From: Luscinia megarhynchos | Lineage: Eukaryota; Chordata; Aves; Passeriformes; Turdidae | Length of the DNA stretch: 64,000 nucleotides | NCBI GenBank assembly: GCA_034336665.1 | Contig: CM067588.1 | Location: forward strand, 5,644,655 to 5,708,654 | Direction of reading: 5' to 3' | Part shown: one piece after another, positions 43,101-54,900 of the stretch | Layout: each line of letters begins with the position of its first letter | Position numbering within the stretch: the first letter of the stretch is position 1 | Translations under genes and position numbers: made by a program | Notes under the pieces: generated by a model | Database searches by the model: none | What the model was told of the DNA's origin: nothing | The model's input: only the letters and a program-made list of their open reading frames with translations

Positions 43101-45924
43101 TAACAGCATAAAAATTCTGCCTTTGGTCTTCTGGGGATAGGACAGCAAATGGCACAGATGGAGGTCTGGGACAGCTGCCTGGCCACCACAGAGACAGGAG
43201 GAAGGTCCACTTACAGGGCAAAAATAACAGCATTTTGCTTTCTATTGCAAACATAAATCCCAGCAAAAATAACTGCATTTTGTTTCTATTGCAAACATAA
43301 ATCCCAGCAAAAATAACAGCATTTTGCTGTCAGCTGCAACCATAAATCCAAATGGTAACACACAAGCCTCACTGAGCACATGGATACCCCAAACAGTGCC
43401 CTCCTCTCTGGCCACTTGCACCAGGGAATTGTCTGAGGTGGGAAAGTGCAGCCAGTTCTCACAGGAGAAGTTTCCAGATCCCCAAAGCCAAACCTCCTCC
43501 TCCTCTGGTCACTCAGTGCTCTGCCCCTGCCCCTTTCCCCTTTTCCATGCACTTCCCAAGCTGTTCCTCTATTTTTATTAACACACAAGCGCCAGCACGT
43601 GGCAACAGCCTCGGTGGAGAGCAGGAAAAAGGGGCAGCAAGAGAAGTGGCCAAACCACTCCATGCTGCGCGATGAGGAAAGCCCTGAGGCAGCGATTGCC
43701 AAAGCTGGGAGAGTTTCCACCCTCGCCGTGTCAGGGAAGCACTCACGGCCGCAGAAGTCGGGCAGGCTGGACCAGCGGGAGTTCGGCAGGCACCGGATGG
43801 TGTCGGGGAGGAGGGGGCGCTTGGTGTAGCCCGGGACGCAGCTGAAGGTCACTGTGGCGCCCACCCTGAAGCTCTGCTGCTCTCTGATGTCCCCGCCAGG
43901 CTCGGCGTGGCTGATGTTCGGCAGCGGCCCGCAGTCCCCTGGGGGAAAATAAGCGGGGATTTAGCGGCGCTCCTGCTGCTGGTTTTGTACCCCAGGGCAT
44001 GGCACAGAGACTGCGGGAAAGGGCGGCACAGGGAGCCGGGCACGGGGCACACACGGGACAGGGACACACAGACAGGAGAGGGGTGTGGACACACAGACAC
44101 AGAGCACGCACAGGGACAGGGATATGGACACACAGAGGGGCAGGGATATGGACACACAGACAGGAGAGGTATATGGACACACAGACAGGGATATGGGACA
44201 CACAGACAGGAGAGGGATATGGACACACAGACAGGAGAGGGATATGGGACACACAGACAGGGATATGGGACACACAGACAGGGATATGGGACACACAGAC
44301 AGGAGAGGGATATGGACACAGACACAGGACACACACAGGGACAGGGATATGGACACACAGACAGGGACGGGGATATGGACACACAGAGGGACAGGGATAT
44401 GGACACACAGACAGGGATATGGACACACAGACAGGGAATGGGATATAGACACACAGACACAGCACACACGGGACAGGGATATGGCACACAGACAGGGACG
44501 AGGGATATGGACACACAGACAGGGGACGGGGATATGGACACACAGAGGGGGCAGGGATATGGACACACAGACAGGGAATGGGATACAGACACAGCACACA
44601 CACGGGACAGGGATATGGCACACAGACAGGAGAAGGATATGGACACACAGACACAGGACACACAGGGACAGGGATGTAGACACACAGACAGAGATATGGG
44701 ACACACAGACAGGGATATGGGATATAGACACACACAGGGACATGGGACACACAGAGCACACACACAAAAGGAACACGTGGAACACAGAGGGAGCACCCAC
44801 ACACAGGGAACACGCACACAGATCACACTCACATGGATAAGGCACGGAGCACACACATACAGGCATCACACACACTCACATGTGTAACACACAGAGCACA
44901 CACTCCATGGATAACACACAGAGCACACACTCACATGTGTAACACACAGAACACACACTCACATGTGTAACACACAGAACACACACTCACACACCTGAGC
45001 GCTCACCTGCGGACACAGAGAACGTTCCCGCACAGACGGACACCCATCCCGGAGCGTCTCTCTCCCCTCACACCCATCCCGGGGTGCCCCTCTCCCCACA
45101 CACCCATCCCAGGCCCCCTCTCCTACACCCATCCCCGGGTGCCCCTCTCCCTCACACCCATCCCGGGGCGCCCCTCTCCCCGCACACCCATCCCGGGTGC
45201 CCCTCTCCCCTCACACCCATCCCCGGGGCGCCCCTCTCCCCTCACACCCATCCCGGGGCGCCCCTCTCCCCGCACACCCATCCCGGGGTGCCCCTCTCCC
45301 CGCACACCCATCCCCGGGTGCCCCTCTCCCCTCACACCCATCCCGGGGTGTCCCTCTCCCCTCACACCCATCCCCGGGGTGCCCTCTCCCCCTCACACCC
45401 ATCCCGGAGCCGCCCCTCTCCCACACACCCATCCCGGGGTGCCCTCTCCCCCTCACACCCATCCCGGGGTGCCGCTCTCCCTCACACCCATCCCCGGGTG
45501 TCCTCTCCCCCTCACACCCATCCCGGGCCGCCCCTCTCCCCCACACACCCATCCCGGGGTGCCGCTCTCCCCTCACACCCATCCCGGGGTGCCGGGCTCC
45601 CCTCACACCCATCCCGGGCCGCCCCTCTCCCTGCACACCCATCCCGGGGCGCCCCTCTCCCCTCACACCCATCCCCGGGTGTCCCTCTCCCCTCACATCC
45701 ATCCCGGGCCGCCCCTCTCCCCTCACACCCATCCCGGGGCGCCCCTCTCCCCTCACATCCATCCCGGGCCGCCCCTCTCCCCTCACACCCATCCCCGGGG
45801 TGTCCCTCTCCCCGCACACCCATCCCAGGGTGGGCACCCACCCCCCACCCCTCCCCAGGGGCTCACCGCTGGCCCCGGGCAGCGCCAGCAGCACCAGCAG
45901 GAGCGAGCAGCGGCCCGAGCCCAT
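37691..45924 (-). CDS. CD55-like membrane protein with CPxC-rich cytoplasmic tail
   Basis: Predicted cell-surface complement regulator of decay-accelerating-factor type. Exons: 45924-45867, 43938-43747, 43178-42987, 42782-42683, 42535-42450, 41616-41434, 40985-40926, 40829-40803, 40693-40630, 40463-40353, 40139-39951, 39747-39652, 39416-39321, 38527-38317, 37708-37691. They total 1683 bases, exactly 561 codons, and every junction is in phase. Layout: signal peptide, four CCPs (third split), short stalk, transmembrane helix, then about 280 cytoplasmic residues. CCP1 starts GDCGPLPNISHAEP and CCP2 RSCPRPPSVPF, matching the CD55 pattern; position between C4BPA and CR2/CR1 agrees. Mammalian CD55 ends in a GPI signal; here there is a real helix and a Cys-rich tail. 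The tail rests on splice logic only. The neighbour at 47663-56676 is a paralogue. Confidence 0.75.
37740..38305. repeat. GC-rich minisatellite in the last intron of the Cys-tail gene
   Basis: About 17 units of about 31 bp with core GGTTTGGGGTGCCCTGTCCC and CCTCCCCAGGA. It begins directly after the donor at 38316. It contains no stop codon in two minus-strand frames. Confidence 0.9.
39440..39566 (+). mobile_element. CR1 LINE 3' fragment, sense
   Basis: ATGGGCTTTAAGGCTCCTTC, CAACCCAAACCATTCCAGGA and TTCTCTGAT: the CR1 end in sense orientation, in an intron between two tail exons. Confidence 0.8.
40353..40463 (-). CDS. CD55-like (Cys-tail) juxtamembrane tail exon
   Basis: SYNVNLQKHKVKGREAAIH then PEVTDEKKKPKPWNSYF; basic, with no cysteine except one formed at the downstream junction. 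The donor is TTTTTG|GTAGGT. If the intron is not removed, the reading frame gives W and then TAG at once, so the same splice decision chooses between a short tail and the Cys-rich tail. Confidence 0.72.
40630..40985 (-). CDS. CD55-like (Cys-tail) stalk and transmembrane exons
   Basis: Stalk 40985-40926 (KTTAETNQTKPSEENPYWL) is Ser/Thr/Glu rich with one NQT glycosylation site. Transmembrane exons 40829-40803 (ASILIPSCI) and 40693-40630 (VPPVALGILAGIITRRKE) join in phase 1 to a helix with a PP kink and an RRK stop-transfer. Confidence 0.8.
41434..43938 (-). CDS. CD55-like (Cys-tail) CCP1-4
   Basis: CCP1 43938-43747 (GDCGPLPNISHAEPGG to LPDFCG). CCP2 43178-42987 (RSCPRPPSVPFAVLSPED to VPTLCQ). 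CCP3 split 42782-42683 (KKSCGIPANPEHGQV) and 42535-42450 (YRLKGASPSIRCLL to LPACQG). CCP4 41616-41434 (ALSCPPPPAIPGGQHSG to PPACRG). All four cysteines and the Trp are present in each. CCP2 and CCP3 are the decay-accelerating pair in mammalian CD55. Confidence 0.85.
41850..42330 (+). mobile_element. Possible solo LTR of an old endogenous retrovirus
   Basis: A unique-looking block in an intron with a GGCCATGTGGTCAAGATGGA segment, an AAATAAACAGC polyadenylation-like signal, then a CT/GA-rich end. Composition and order resemble a solo LTR, but I found neither clear TG..CA ends nor a target-site duplication. No retroviral gene is seen. Confidence 0.3.
43222..43332. repeat. Tandem repeat, about 46 bp unit, 2.3 copies
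   Basis: CAAAAATAACAGCATTTTGC and CTATTGCAAACATAAATCCC are repeated in tandem just upstream of the CCP2 acceptor of the Cys-tail gene. Confidence 0.85.
44055..45000. repeat. ACACAGACAGGGATATGG minisatellite
   Basis: More than 25 units of GGATATGGACACACAGACAG and variants to about 44730, followed by ACACACTCACATGTGTAACA-type units to 45000. Intron 1 of the Cys-tail CD55-like gene. Long open frames here are only repeat translations. Confidence 0.92.
45045..45835. repeat. GC-rich minisatellite, about 30 bp unit
   Basis: About 26 units of CTCACACCCATCCCGGGGTG and CCCCTCTCCC. It begins about 30 bases downstream of the signal-peptide exon donor (45866). Intron 1. Confidence 0.92.
45867..45924 (-). 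CDS. CD55-like (Cys-tail) exon 1: signal peptide
   Basis: MGSGRCSLLLVLLALPGASG, then G|GTGAGC in phase 1. Compact signal peptide with a seven-residue Leu/Val core. A GC-rich upstream region fits a promoter. Confidence 0.8.
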
Positions 45925-47270
45925 CGCGGGTCCCCGGCACTGCCCGGGATGGCTCCAGGGAACCCCCGCCCGCCCCTCCCGGCCGGCTGGGCTGGGCTGA
46001 GCTGGGCTGAGCTCAGCAGAGCTCCGGGAAGGCTCTGACGAAAGCCGTGAGTGGTTTCAGGAGGGGAGCGGGGCTGGGTGTGGAGCGCGCGGTGCCAGGC
46101 ACGCCGCGCATCCCGCGGAGCGCTCAGCCTCTCCTCCTCCGCGTTATCCGCACCTTCCAGAAACACCTCCCTCCACCAAAGCTGCCAAGGCCCGAAGGAA
46201 AAGAAAAGACCCGAACCGAAAAGGGCAGGAAGGGGAAAAATGTGTCCTCGCAGGCCGAGGAAAGGGCAGCCAGCAGCAGCCACCCGCACCCTCCTGCTTC
46301 CCTTTGCTATCCAGGAAACAGCGAAGTTTCCGCTGAGAAGCTCAAACTTATCTCTTTTACTTCAGTTCTTTTGGTTTGTTGTTTGTTTGAATTTCCACTT
46401 TATTTTCCTTTCCAACACAATTGAAGCTCCAAGCAGATGTAACAAAGGCATTTGCAGAGGAGTTTTCCTAAGGGAGGACTCCAGCACCTTGGATAACGTA
46501 TTCCTTTAAAACACTTCCTTGTAAACGCGGCGACAAATTCCACGGAGATACCTTGGCTGCACTCTCACAGCTCGCCGGCCTGCATAAGGCAAAAGGAATC
46601 TATTAACGGGAAAAAACAAAAGCCACCTTTCAGTTCTGGGGAATTCTCCTGTGTTAGCTTAGGGCAGTGACCTTGGCACGGGGCAGGAGGATGGGCAGAG
46701 TGAAGTGTTTGGCGAAGTGAAGTGTTTGTCGCAGCGATGCGCAGGGAGCGGCTCACAGAACCCGGAGCTGCGGCGTCGGCTCGCTGCGATTCTCGCAGGC
46801 TGAACCCTGTTTTCTGCTCGAGGAGGGAGCAGGAGACGCCTGTACCCCCTGCCCGGGCACCGGGCTCAGCCCTGCCCCTCTGCAGCCGCATTTTCTGCCC
46901 CAGGGCCGAGGGGCAGCGAGCGGCTCCCCCCGCGGGCGGCTGAGCCCCGCGATAGCGGCTCCGCGCCTGCCCGCGGCCGCTGCTTTATCTGGGGCTGCCA
47001 TCCCTCCCCGCAGCGCGGAATCAGCCCCAGCAGCTGCTGCGGGCACCGGGGAGCAGCCCGAGCCGGGCTGGGGCGGCGGGAGGCGTCCGGCAAAACCCCC
47101 CGGCAAAATCCCCCTGCAAAAGCGGGACCCCCGCAGAAACTGCGCTCGGCTCCCAAAACCTTCTGGGGCTGAGCCCTGCGCCTGCCCGCTCAGTCCAGGG
47201 GGCTGAACAGGTTAGGGGGGTGTAACTCCAGCTGCCTTTCCCAGTCCACTTCCCAAAAACACATTCCTGC
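45925..47270. other. Intergenic region and GC-rich promoter of the Cys-tail CD55-like gene
   Basis: GC-rich near the signal-peptide exon and again at 46700-47200, with an AT-richer stretch in between. No credible exon was found. It may contain the promoter and 5'UTR; a second CpG-rich block at 46840-47160 has no gene assigned. Confidence 0.5.
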
Positions 47271-47299
47271 ATGAATTTGCTTCCCTCCTTTATCACTTT

Positions 47300-47305
47300 T
47301 TTAAT
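47300..47305 (-). promoter_or_regulatory. Possible poly(A) signal of the upstream CD55-like gene
   Basis: ATTAAA on the minus strand (TAGATTAAAAAAGTGATAA), 360 bases after the proposed stop at 47663. Weak evidence. Confidence 0.3.
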
Positions 47306-47662
47306 CTAGATTAACAAGTTTAACTTGCCCTGGATGGCATTTAGAAAATAAATGTTCAGAGCGACTGAACATTGTCAGAATATAACTTAAAGCTGATTCC
47401 TTCTTGAAAAAGAGAATAAAATATGACACTAAAACAGCAGGGAGCTGAATTCACAATCTGCCCTTTATAAACAATTACCATTTATCGCTAAATAGAAATA
47501 AAAACCCAGAAAGGCTTTGGGAGTTTTAGGTCTTTACAGGACAAAATTGGGGTATGCAGCCAAAGGGATGCCCAGGACTCTTTTCCTGTCCCTCTGTTGC
47601 AGGGTGACAGCGCTGGGAGGATATTTAGGAGCTGTGTTTCTGTGTCTGTGTGGCTGATGTGC

Positions 47663-48960
47663 TCACAGCAGCGCTGAGCTGCCTCCCTCCCCTGGAAAGC
47701 AGAAGTGGCTCCTTTTCGTTACGAGATCAGAGATGCCCGGCCCACAGATGGCTTTATCTTCCTGTAGTGGGGGAAAAAAAAAACTGCAAGGAACTTTGGG
47801 CTGATACAAGAAGAAGCTTTTGCTAAAGGAAGCACTCAAGATATAAAGATCAAACAATGTGATATCCGAAGCACGGTTTCCTGAAAGAAATGAGCTGAAA
47901 CTCTGCAGGACAGGGAAATCCAGGATCAGCTGCAGCCAGGAATTCCTGGGAAGTTAAGGGACAGCTCAGCTGCCCAGGGAGGCTGGGCTGTGTTTGGGGT
48001 TTGTTGTGGCGTTGCCAGTGAGCAGAAAACCTGGAAACAGAGCATCAGCTGGGTGTGGCACAGCCGGGCTCTGCGGTCCGGGACAGCCCCTGGAGCCCCG
48101 CTGGGATCAGCGGGAATCGCAGCTGGAGCCGCTGGAAAGCAATCGCTGAAAGGAAAACTCGGATGGGAGGAGCAGATAGGGAAATCTGCCAATGCTTGCT
48201 GGAATGATTTTCCATCGATTTCTTGGAGTGCTAACACGTCATCACTAAAAAATTACATTTTATAAGTGGGACAGAGCTGATCTGGGTCATCCTTAATCCC
48301 AAAGCAAGGTGTGAGAGTCCTGACAAGTGATCATTGCACGGGGCACTTCTGGCACAGGTCAGGAGCAGTAAAGGATTTTCTGGTTTTAACCCAAAAGACA
48401 AAACTCAGCGATGGGCAAACTCAGCTTGACCCTGACACCGGAGAAACACTTTTCACCATCCCCCAGAGACCTTCCAGCGGGTCTCGTGTCTTCCCCACTC
48501 ACAGTGAGACAATTACAGCTCCCACAAAGCCAACACTCACCTTTCTCATGGGTAAAATTCTCCTTTGCAGCGGGTGGGGAATTTGAATTTCCACCTTTTC
48601 CAGCTTCTCCTGGCTGTGCACAACCTCCCTGTGTGGAACAAGAACAGCACCTCAGAGCCCTGCCATTCTCAGGGCTGTGTGCTACAAAATTCCCTCTTGC
48701 TTTTCAAGATGCCCAAAAAAACAGTTTAAAAAACATCTGTGATAACATGAGGGCAATGAAATAGTTTATAAATTAAAATGTATTTCAAAGCAAAGCTTTT
48801 AATGAGAATAGGAGGTCGGTGCAGTCAAAGCCCAGCTGTGAACCAGATGCCCAACCAGCAAAAAGTATAAATTATACAGAGAAAACTTACAGAAGAAAAG
48901 GACACGAAAAAAAATCCACTCACTTCCACAAAATGATGCAAATTTGGATGGTTTTAACTT
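47663..48960 (-). CDS. Proposed 3' exons of the upstream CD55-like gene
   Basis: 48960-48924 (EVKTIQICIILW) has the same VKT start as the stalk exon of the sister gene. 48628-48541 (EVVHSQEKLEKVEIQI to LPMRK) and 47761-47663 (EDKAICGPGISDLVTKRSH to SSALL, TGA) follow in matching phases with strong acceptors (TTGTTCCACACAG, TTCCCCCACTACAG) and GTGAGT donors. The peptide has a short charged, coil-like stretch and no membrane helix. If the first exon is not spliced at its 3' end, the frame stops at TGA two bases later. I do not recognise a domain. Confidence 0.35.
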
Positions 48961-51900
48961 CTGAAAGCAGCCAGGTAGGGGAAGGATCCCCATGTACTTG
49001 GGAGGACACATGGATCCTTTGCTGGCCCCAGAATAGGATTTTGGGGATTTGTACCAAGGTGGAACAAGTCTGAAGGCAGAGGAGGAGTGGGACGAGGAGT
49101 GGGTGCTCTGGAGAGCCTTTTTATAGAGGCTGAGCCTCCTCTCCCAGCTCAGAGCCTTCCTGGAGGGCTGGACTCCATTCCCCTGGGGGCCTGAGGAAAC
49201 AAAACCGAGGGGGGAAATCCATCGGGTGGCCTTGGGTAGGACAGCGATAAAGGAGAAAAAGATTAGAGGAGAAAAATAAAGAATGGAGGGGAAAAAGAAG
49301 GGAGGGGAAAAAGAAAGAAGGGAGGAGAAAAAGAAAGAAGGGAGGAGAAAAAGAATGGAGAAAAATAAATAATGGGGGAGAAAAAGAAAGAAGGGAGGAG
49401 AAACAGAAAGAAGGGAGGAGAAACAGAAGGGAGGAGAAAAATAAAATAATGGAGGAGAAAAATAAAAGATAGGAGGGGAAAAAGAAGAGAGGAGAAAAAT
49501 TAAGGGAGGGGAAAATTAAGGAAGGAGAAAAGTAAAATAAAAGAATGGAGGAGAAAAATAAAAGAATGGAGGAGAAAAATAAAAGAATGGAGGAGAAAAA
49601 TAAAAGAATGGAGGAGAAAAATAAAAGAATGGAGGGGAAAAAGAAGGGAGGAGAAAAATAAAAGAATGGAGGAGAAAAAGAATGGAGATAAATAAATAAT
49701 GGGGGAGAAAAATAAAAGAATGGAGGAGAAAAAGAAGGGAGGAGAAAAATTAAGGGAGGAGAAAATTAAGGAAGGAGAAAAATAAAATAAAAGAATGGAG
49801 GAGAAAAATAAAAGAATGGAGGGGAAAAAATAAAAGAATGGAGGGGAAAAAATAAAAGAATGGAGGGGAAAAATAAAAGAATGGAGGGGAAAAAGAAGGG
49901 AGGAGAAAAATAAAAGAATGGAGGAGAAAAAGAATGGAGATAAATAAATAATGGGGGAGAAAAATAAAAGAATGGAGGAGAAAAAGAAGGGAGGAGAAAA
50001 ATAAAGAATGGAGAAAATTAAGGAAGGAGAAAAATAAAATAAAAGAATGGAGGAGAAAAAGAATGGAGGAGAAAAAAAAAGAATGGAGGAGAAAAAGAAG
50101 GGAGGAGAAAAAAAAAGAATGGAGAAGAAAAATCAAATAAAAGAATGGAGGAGAAAAATAAAGAATGGAGGAGAAAAAGAATGGAGAAAAATAAAGAATG
50201 GAGGAGAAAAAGAATGGAAAAAAATAAAGAATGGAGGAGAAAAAGAATGGAAAAAAATAAAGAATGGAGGAGAAAAATAAAATAAAATAAAATAAAATAA
50301 AATAAAATAAAATAAAATAAAATAAAATAAAATAAAATAAAATAAAATAAAATAAAATAAAATAAAATAAAATAAAATAAAATAAAATAAAATAAAATAA
50401 AATAAAATAAAATAAAATAACCAAACACTCTCAAGCCTGAGCTTGGGTTAGCACCTTTGCACTCGGGGGCGGCTCCGCTCCAGCCGCCGCTGCTGGTGCA
50501 GCGCACGCTCCCCGCCCCCAGCAGCTGGAAGCTGGGCTGGCAGCTGTAGCTCACCGTGGAGTTCAAGGCAAAAACTCCAACCCCTTCCCCATCGTGAGTG
50601 CCGTGGCTGATGGCAGGAGGGGCAGGGCAGGTGATCACTGCAGGAGGGCAGGGCACAAAATTCGGTTTTAATCAAAATATAAAATGTTGGAGTCGGCCTA
50701 AGGTTCTGTAGATAAACTTTGGATAACCAGCACTGGGTGGGTGAAGCTCTGCTGCCTGTCCTGGTTCTTGTTGGGGAGGGAATATCAAAATCTTATGAGT
50801 GCCTAGCAAGTAGTTCTGGAGCAATAGATGAAATAGAGATGTTGGCAGTGTTTGACATAGACACTGAAAATAGTTATGTGAAGGTTTGAGTTCTCTTCCT
50901 TTGTTTAGGTGACACCAAATGCCACAAATACCAAAAAGCCAACAGACATCCTGTCCCAAGCCTGGCAGGAAAGGTCTCAAGACAAGGGTTACAGATAAGA
51001 AAGCCATAAAACATGGGAATTTAGTGATTCCTATAGGTTGCATGCAAATATTAGGAAATGAGTGTATTGTATTGGATTGGTTAATGGAAATTAGAATATT
51101 CATCATGGAAAAATACTTATTGTGTTGTAAATGGAAAATCGCTCTCTTGCCTCTTGCCTTCTCTTACCTCTGATCTCTAACCTCTCTCTCTGAGCTCTCT
51201 GTTATCAGCTCTCTCTTACACCCACACCTTATAATAAAATACAAACCTGAAGAACAGAACACAGTGAGCTCCTGAGTCTGCCCTGCGACCGTCCAACCAC
51301 CAACCCCCACAGGTTCTCTCTCCTTTGCTCCCCAAGTGTTTCTGTTCTCACACCTTTCTCCCTCTCTCAGCACGGCCACAGCAGCTTGCCATGCTCGGGG
51401 TCGCTGGAAATCTCACCCCAACCTCCAGTCATGGCAGAAATGTTGATTTTGTGGGAGCAAAGCTGCTGAAATAGCAGCAGCAGAATGGGCAATTCTCAGC
51501 TGTGCTGCTGGGGACAGATCAGCCATAGAGCATCAGCAAAAACAACCCAAAGAGAGGTTTGGACTGGACACAGGCTCCAGCAGGATCTGCTGGAGTGAAG
51601 TAAAAGGTTTAATCCCACAATTAAAGATGAACCTCACATTCACAAGTTGGAAGTTTGCTCCATTCAACATCGTTTCCTTTCAGCTGGCACTGGATGAAAT
51701 TATTCCCAACTAATTTATACCTAAAATACACGAGAGAAAAATCAGTGTAACTCTCCAAAAGCTGAGAATGTTTCCCACCCACCTCCAGAAGAATATGACA
51801 GGAGTGTGGGATGCTGACACTGCAGGTTCCCAGGAGAGCTCTGCAGGATCTGTGATCATCATTTGAGATGATTCCCTGCTCTGACCCTGCACAGGGAGGG

Positions 51901-54900
51901 GAAGGAAAAAGGGAAAAGGGAAAAAAGGGAAAAGGGAAAAAAAGGGAAAAAAGGGAAAAAAAGGGAAAAAAGGGAAAAAAGGGAAAAGGGAAAAAAAGGG
52001 AAAAAGGGAAAAAAAGGGAAAAGGGAAAAAAAGGGAAAAAGGGAAAAAAAGGGAAAAGGGGAAAAAAGGGAAAAGGGGAAAAAAGGGAAAAGGGGAAAAA
52101 AGGGAAAAGGGGAAAAAAAGGGAAAAAGGGGAAAAAAGGGAAAAGGGGGAAAAAAAGGGAAAAGGGGAAAAAAGGGAAAAGGGGAAAAAAGGGAAAAAGG
52201 GGGGAAAAAAGGGAAAAAGGGGAAAAAAGGGAAAAGGGGAAAAAAGGGAAAAGGGGAAAAAAGGGAAAAGGGGAAAAAGGGGAAAAGGGGGAAAAAGGGG
52301 AAAAGGGGAAAAGGGGAAAAGGGGAAAAGGGGCTGGCAGAGCTCTCTGGGAATGCCAGGGCTGAGCTGAGGGATTCCCAGATGGATTTGCTGAGTCAGGG
52401 ACTCCAGATGCTTTCCCCAGAGTCCTTGTGGATTTCCCATCCTGCAAGTGTCCAAGGCCAGGCTGGACAGGGCCTGGGGCCCCCGGGATTGTGCAGGGTC
52501 CCTGCCCATGGCAGGGGTGGCACTGGGTGGGCTTTAAGGTCTCTTCCAAGCCAGACCAGTCCGGGGTCTGGGATTCAGGGGGATCCTCCGTGTACAGTGT
52601 GAGGGGCAGCAGGGATCCACCCACATCTAACTGAAGTGGATTCTGCACTGGTTTGCTGGGAGCTCATGGATCTTGTTCTGAGAGCTGGCACCTTCCCCAT
52701 CCTGAATTACCTCCTGTGCAGAGCCCTCAGCATCTGTGCATGACGGATAATATCTGATCTAACTGACATGAGCAGCATTTTCCCTCCGCCCTGGTGGAGA
52801 TTTCCAAAGTTTAGCTCAACCCCAGCAGGGTGGGACACGCTCTCGTTGTCTCCAGTTACATCCCAAGGGAGAGACAAAACCCCTCTGGTAAATTTGGAGC
52901 TGGGCAGCACAAGCCAGATGATGCCAGCTGCTTCCTGCAGGGAGGGAGGAACACTGGCTGGGGTGGCAAGAGGTTAAAATTTGAGTCCTGCCCACTGCAT
53001 TTGGGCCCAGATTGAAAGCAGGCAGCAGCCATGAGTCAGGCCCTGACTCTGGAAATTGTGTTTCACTCCACTTTCCCAGCTGGGTTTTAAAAATTCCAAT
53101 GTAACCCCTTTTTATTCAATATATCTCAACTAGCTTAAGCTGAAATATTTCAGTTTATTACTAGAGAGTACAACCAGCTGCTCCTGTTGGGATGGACACC
53201 TGGAGCTCCTCTGGGTGCACTTGGAGGGAAAGCTGGCCCTGCTGCCACCCTGGAGCTGTGCCCAGCACTCACCCATCCTCACAGGACACAGCCACTCGTG
53301 CTCCCAGCTGCAGGTCCGTGAGGGGCCCCACCCTGCCCCCGGGCAGCGCTCCTGGGGCACTGCAGGACCTCCCTGGGGACACAGAAAAGGTGAATGAGGC
53401 AGGAGACACAGGCTTGGAGGGGTTCCCAGAGGATCCTGAGGGTTTTACTGCGTGGGCATCACAGCTGGGCTGGCAGGAGCCAGACTCAGCCACAGGGGGA
53501 GGTGGGGATCCCAAAATGCTCCACACTCACAGGGGGTTTCCATCTCAGTGGGTTGGGAATAAGGTACTTGACTGTGGAAAAACATTCCTGTCACATCAGC
53601 AGTCTTAACATTCCATGGGTGTCACCAAGAGAAGGCTAAAAAAGTGCTAAAAAAGCAAACTGGGATTTGTCCCCTGTGTGTGCCATGTCCCAGTGAAATC
53701 ATCTTCAGGACCACAAAAAGTTTGGAAAAGACCTCTAAGATCACCAAATCCAACCAAACATTCCCCAGCATGCAACCAACCAGGCCTGTTTATGCCAGCA
53801 GAAAAACCAAAAAGAACATCACTGCTGCTTCTGCTGCTCAGTCCTAGACAGGAACGACAAGGAACACCCACCCAATTTTGGGGTGATGGAGCTGTTGGGG
53901 CGATAATGGCCAGGCTGCATTTTGGGATGCAGCTTGGGAGCAGCCAGGGCTGCTTTTTGGGGTGTTGGGGTGATAATGGCCAGGCTGCATTTTGGGATGC
54001 AGGTTGGGAGCAGCCAGGGCTGCTTTTTGGGTGTGTTGGGAGATAATGGCCAGGCTACATTTTGGGATGCAGGTTGGGAGCAGCCAGGGCTGCTTTTTGG
54101 GTGTGTTGGGGATGATAATGGCCAGGCTACATTTTGGGATGCAGGTTGGGAGCAGCCAGGGCTGCTTTTTTGGGGTGTGGGGATGATAATGGCCAGGCTA
54201 CATTTTGGGATGCAGGTTGAGAACAGCCAGGGCTGCTTTTTGGGGCTGTTGGGACAATAATGGCCAGGCTGCATTTTGGGATGCAGGTTGGGAGCAGCCA
54301 GGGCTGCTTTTTGGGGTGTTGGGATGATAATGGCCAGGCTGCATTTTGGGATGCAGGTTGAGAACAGCCAGGGCTGCTTTTTGGGGGTGTGGGGATGATA
54401 ATGGCCAGGCTGCATTTTGGGATGCAGGTTGGGAACAGCCAGGGCTGCCTTTCTGGGCTGTTGGCACAGCAGGAATACTCACTCCTGCAGAGCTCAGCAG
54501 GCTGTGACCACGTCAGGTTCTCGAGGCAGGTGCTGGAGGGGGAGCTCTCTGAGATGTTCTCGTAGCCAGGCCGGCAGACGTAGCTCACGTTGGTGCCAAC
54601 GGGGAAGAAATTCCTCCTCTCGTCCTCCTTGGACAGGGCAGCAAACCTGAGCCTGGCTGGGGCAGCACAGCTCCCTGGCAGCCAAGGAGAGGCAGCCTGA
54701 CAGAGCTGCCCACAGCAGCGTGCCAGGCACTCCCCGGGTCACAGGAACGCTCCTGCGGGGCTCCTGGCAGGTTAATTGGGCACCAGAGCGGGGATGGAGG
54801 GGGTGAGGAGCCCTGGGGAGGGGTTATGGACGTGGGGGTGCATGCACAGGAGTCCCCAGCCCCATCCCCGGACTGACCCCTCTGCCAGCCCCTGCGGCCA

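Noticed and set aside
44085..45010. Long open frames rich in THRQGYG-type repeats
   Set aside because: They are translations of the ACACAGACAGGGATATGG array in several frames and both strands, with no start context, domain or splice support.
45084..46010. Open frames of about 300 codons rich in Pro, Ser and His
   Set aside because: Translation of a stop-free GC-rich minisatellite in intron 1; open in many frames at once.
46047..47296. Open frames in the GC-rich region between the two CD55-like genes
   Set aside because: Typical stop-poor CpG-rich sequence, open on both strands, no domain or splice logic.
51868..52602. KGKKGKRG-type open frame on the + strand
   Set aside because: Product of the (GGGAAAA)n array, no independent coding evidence.
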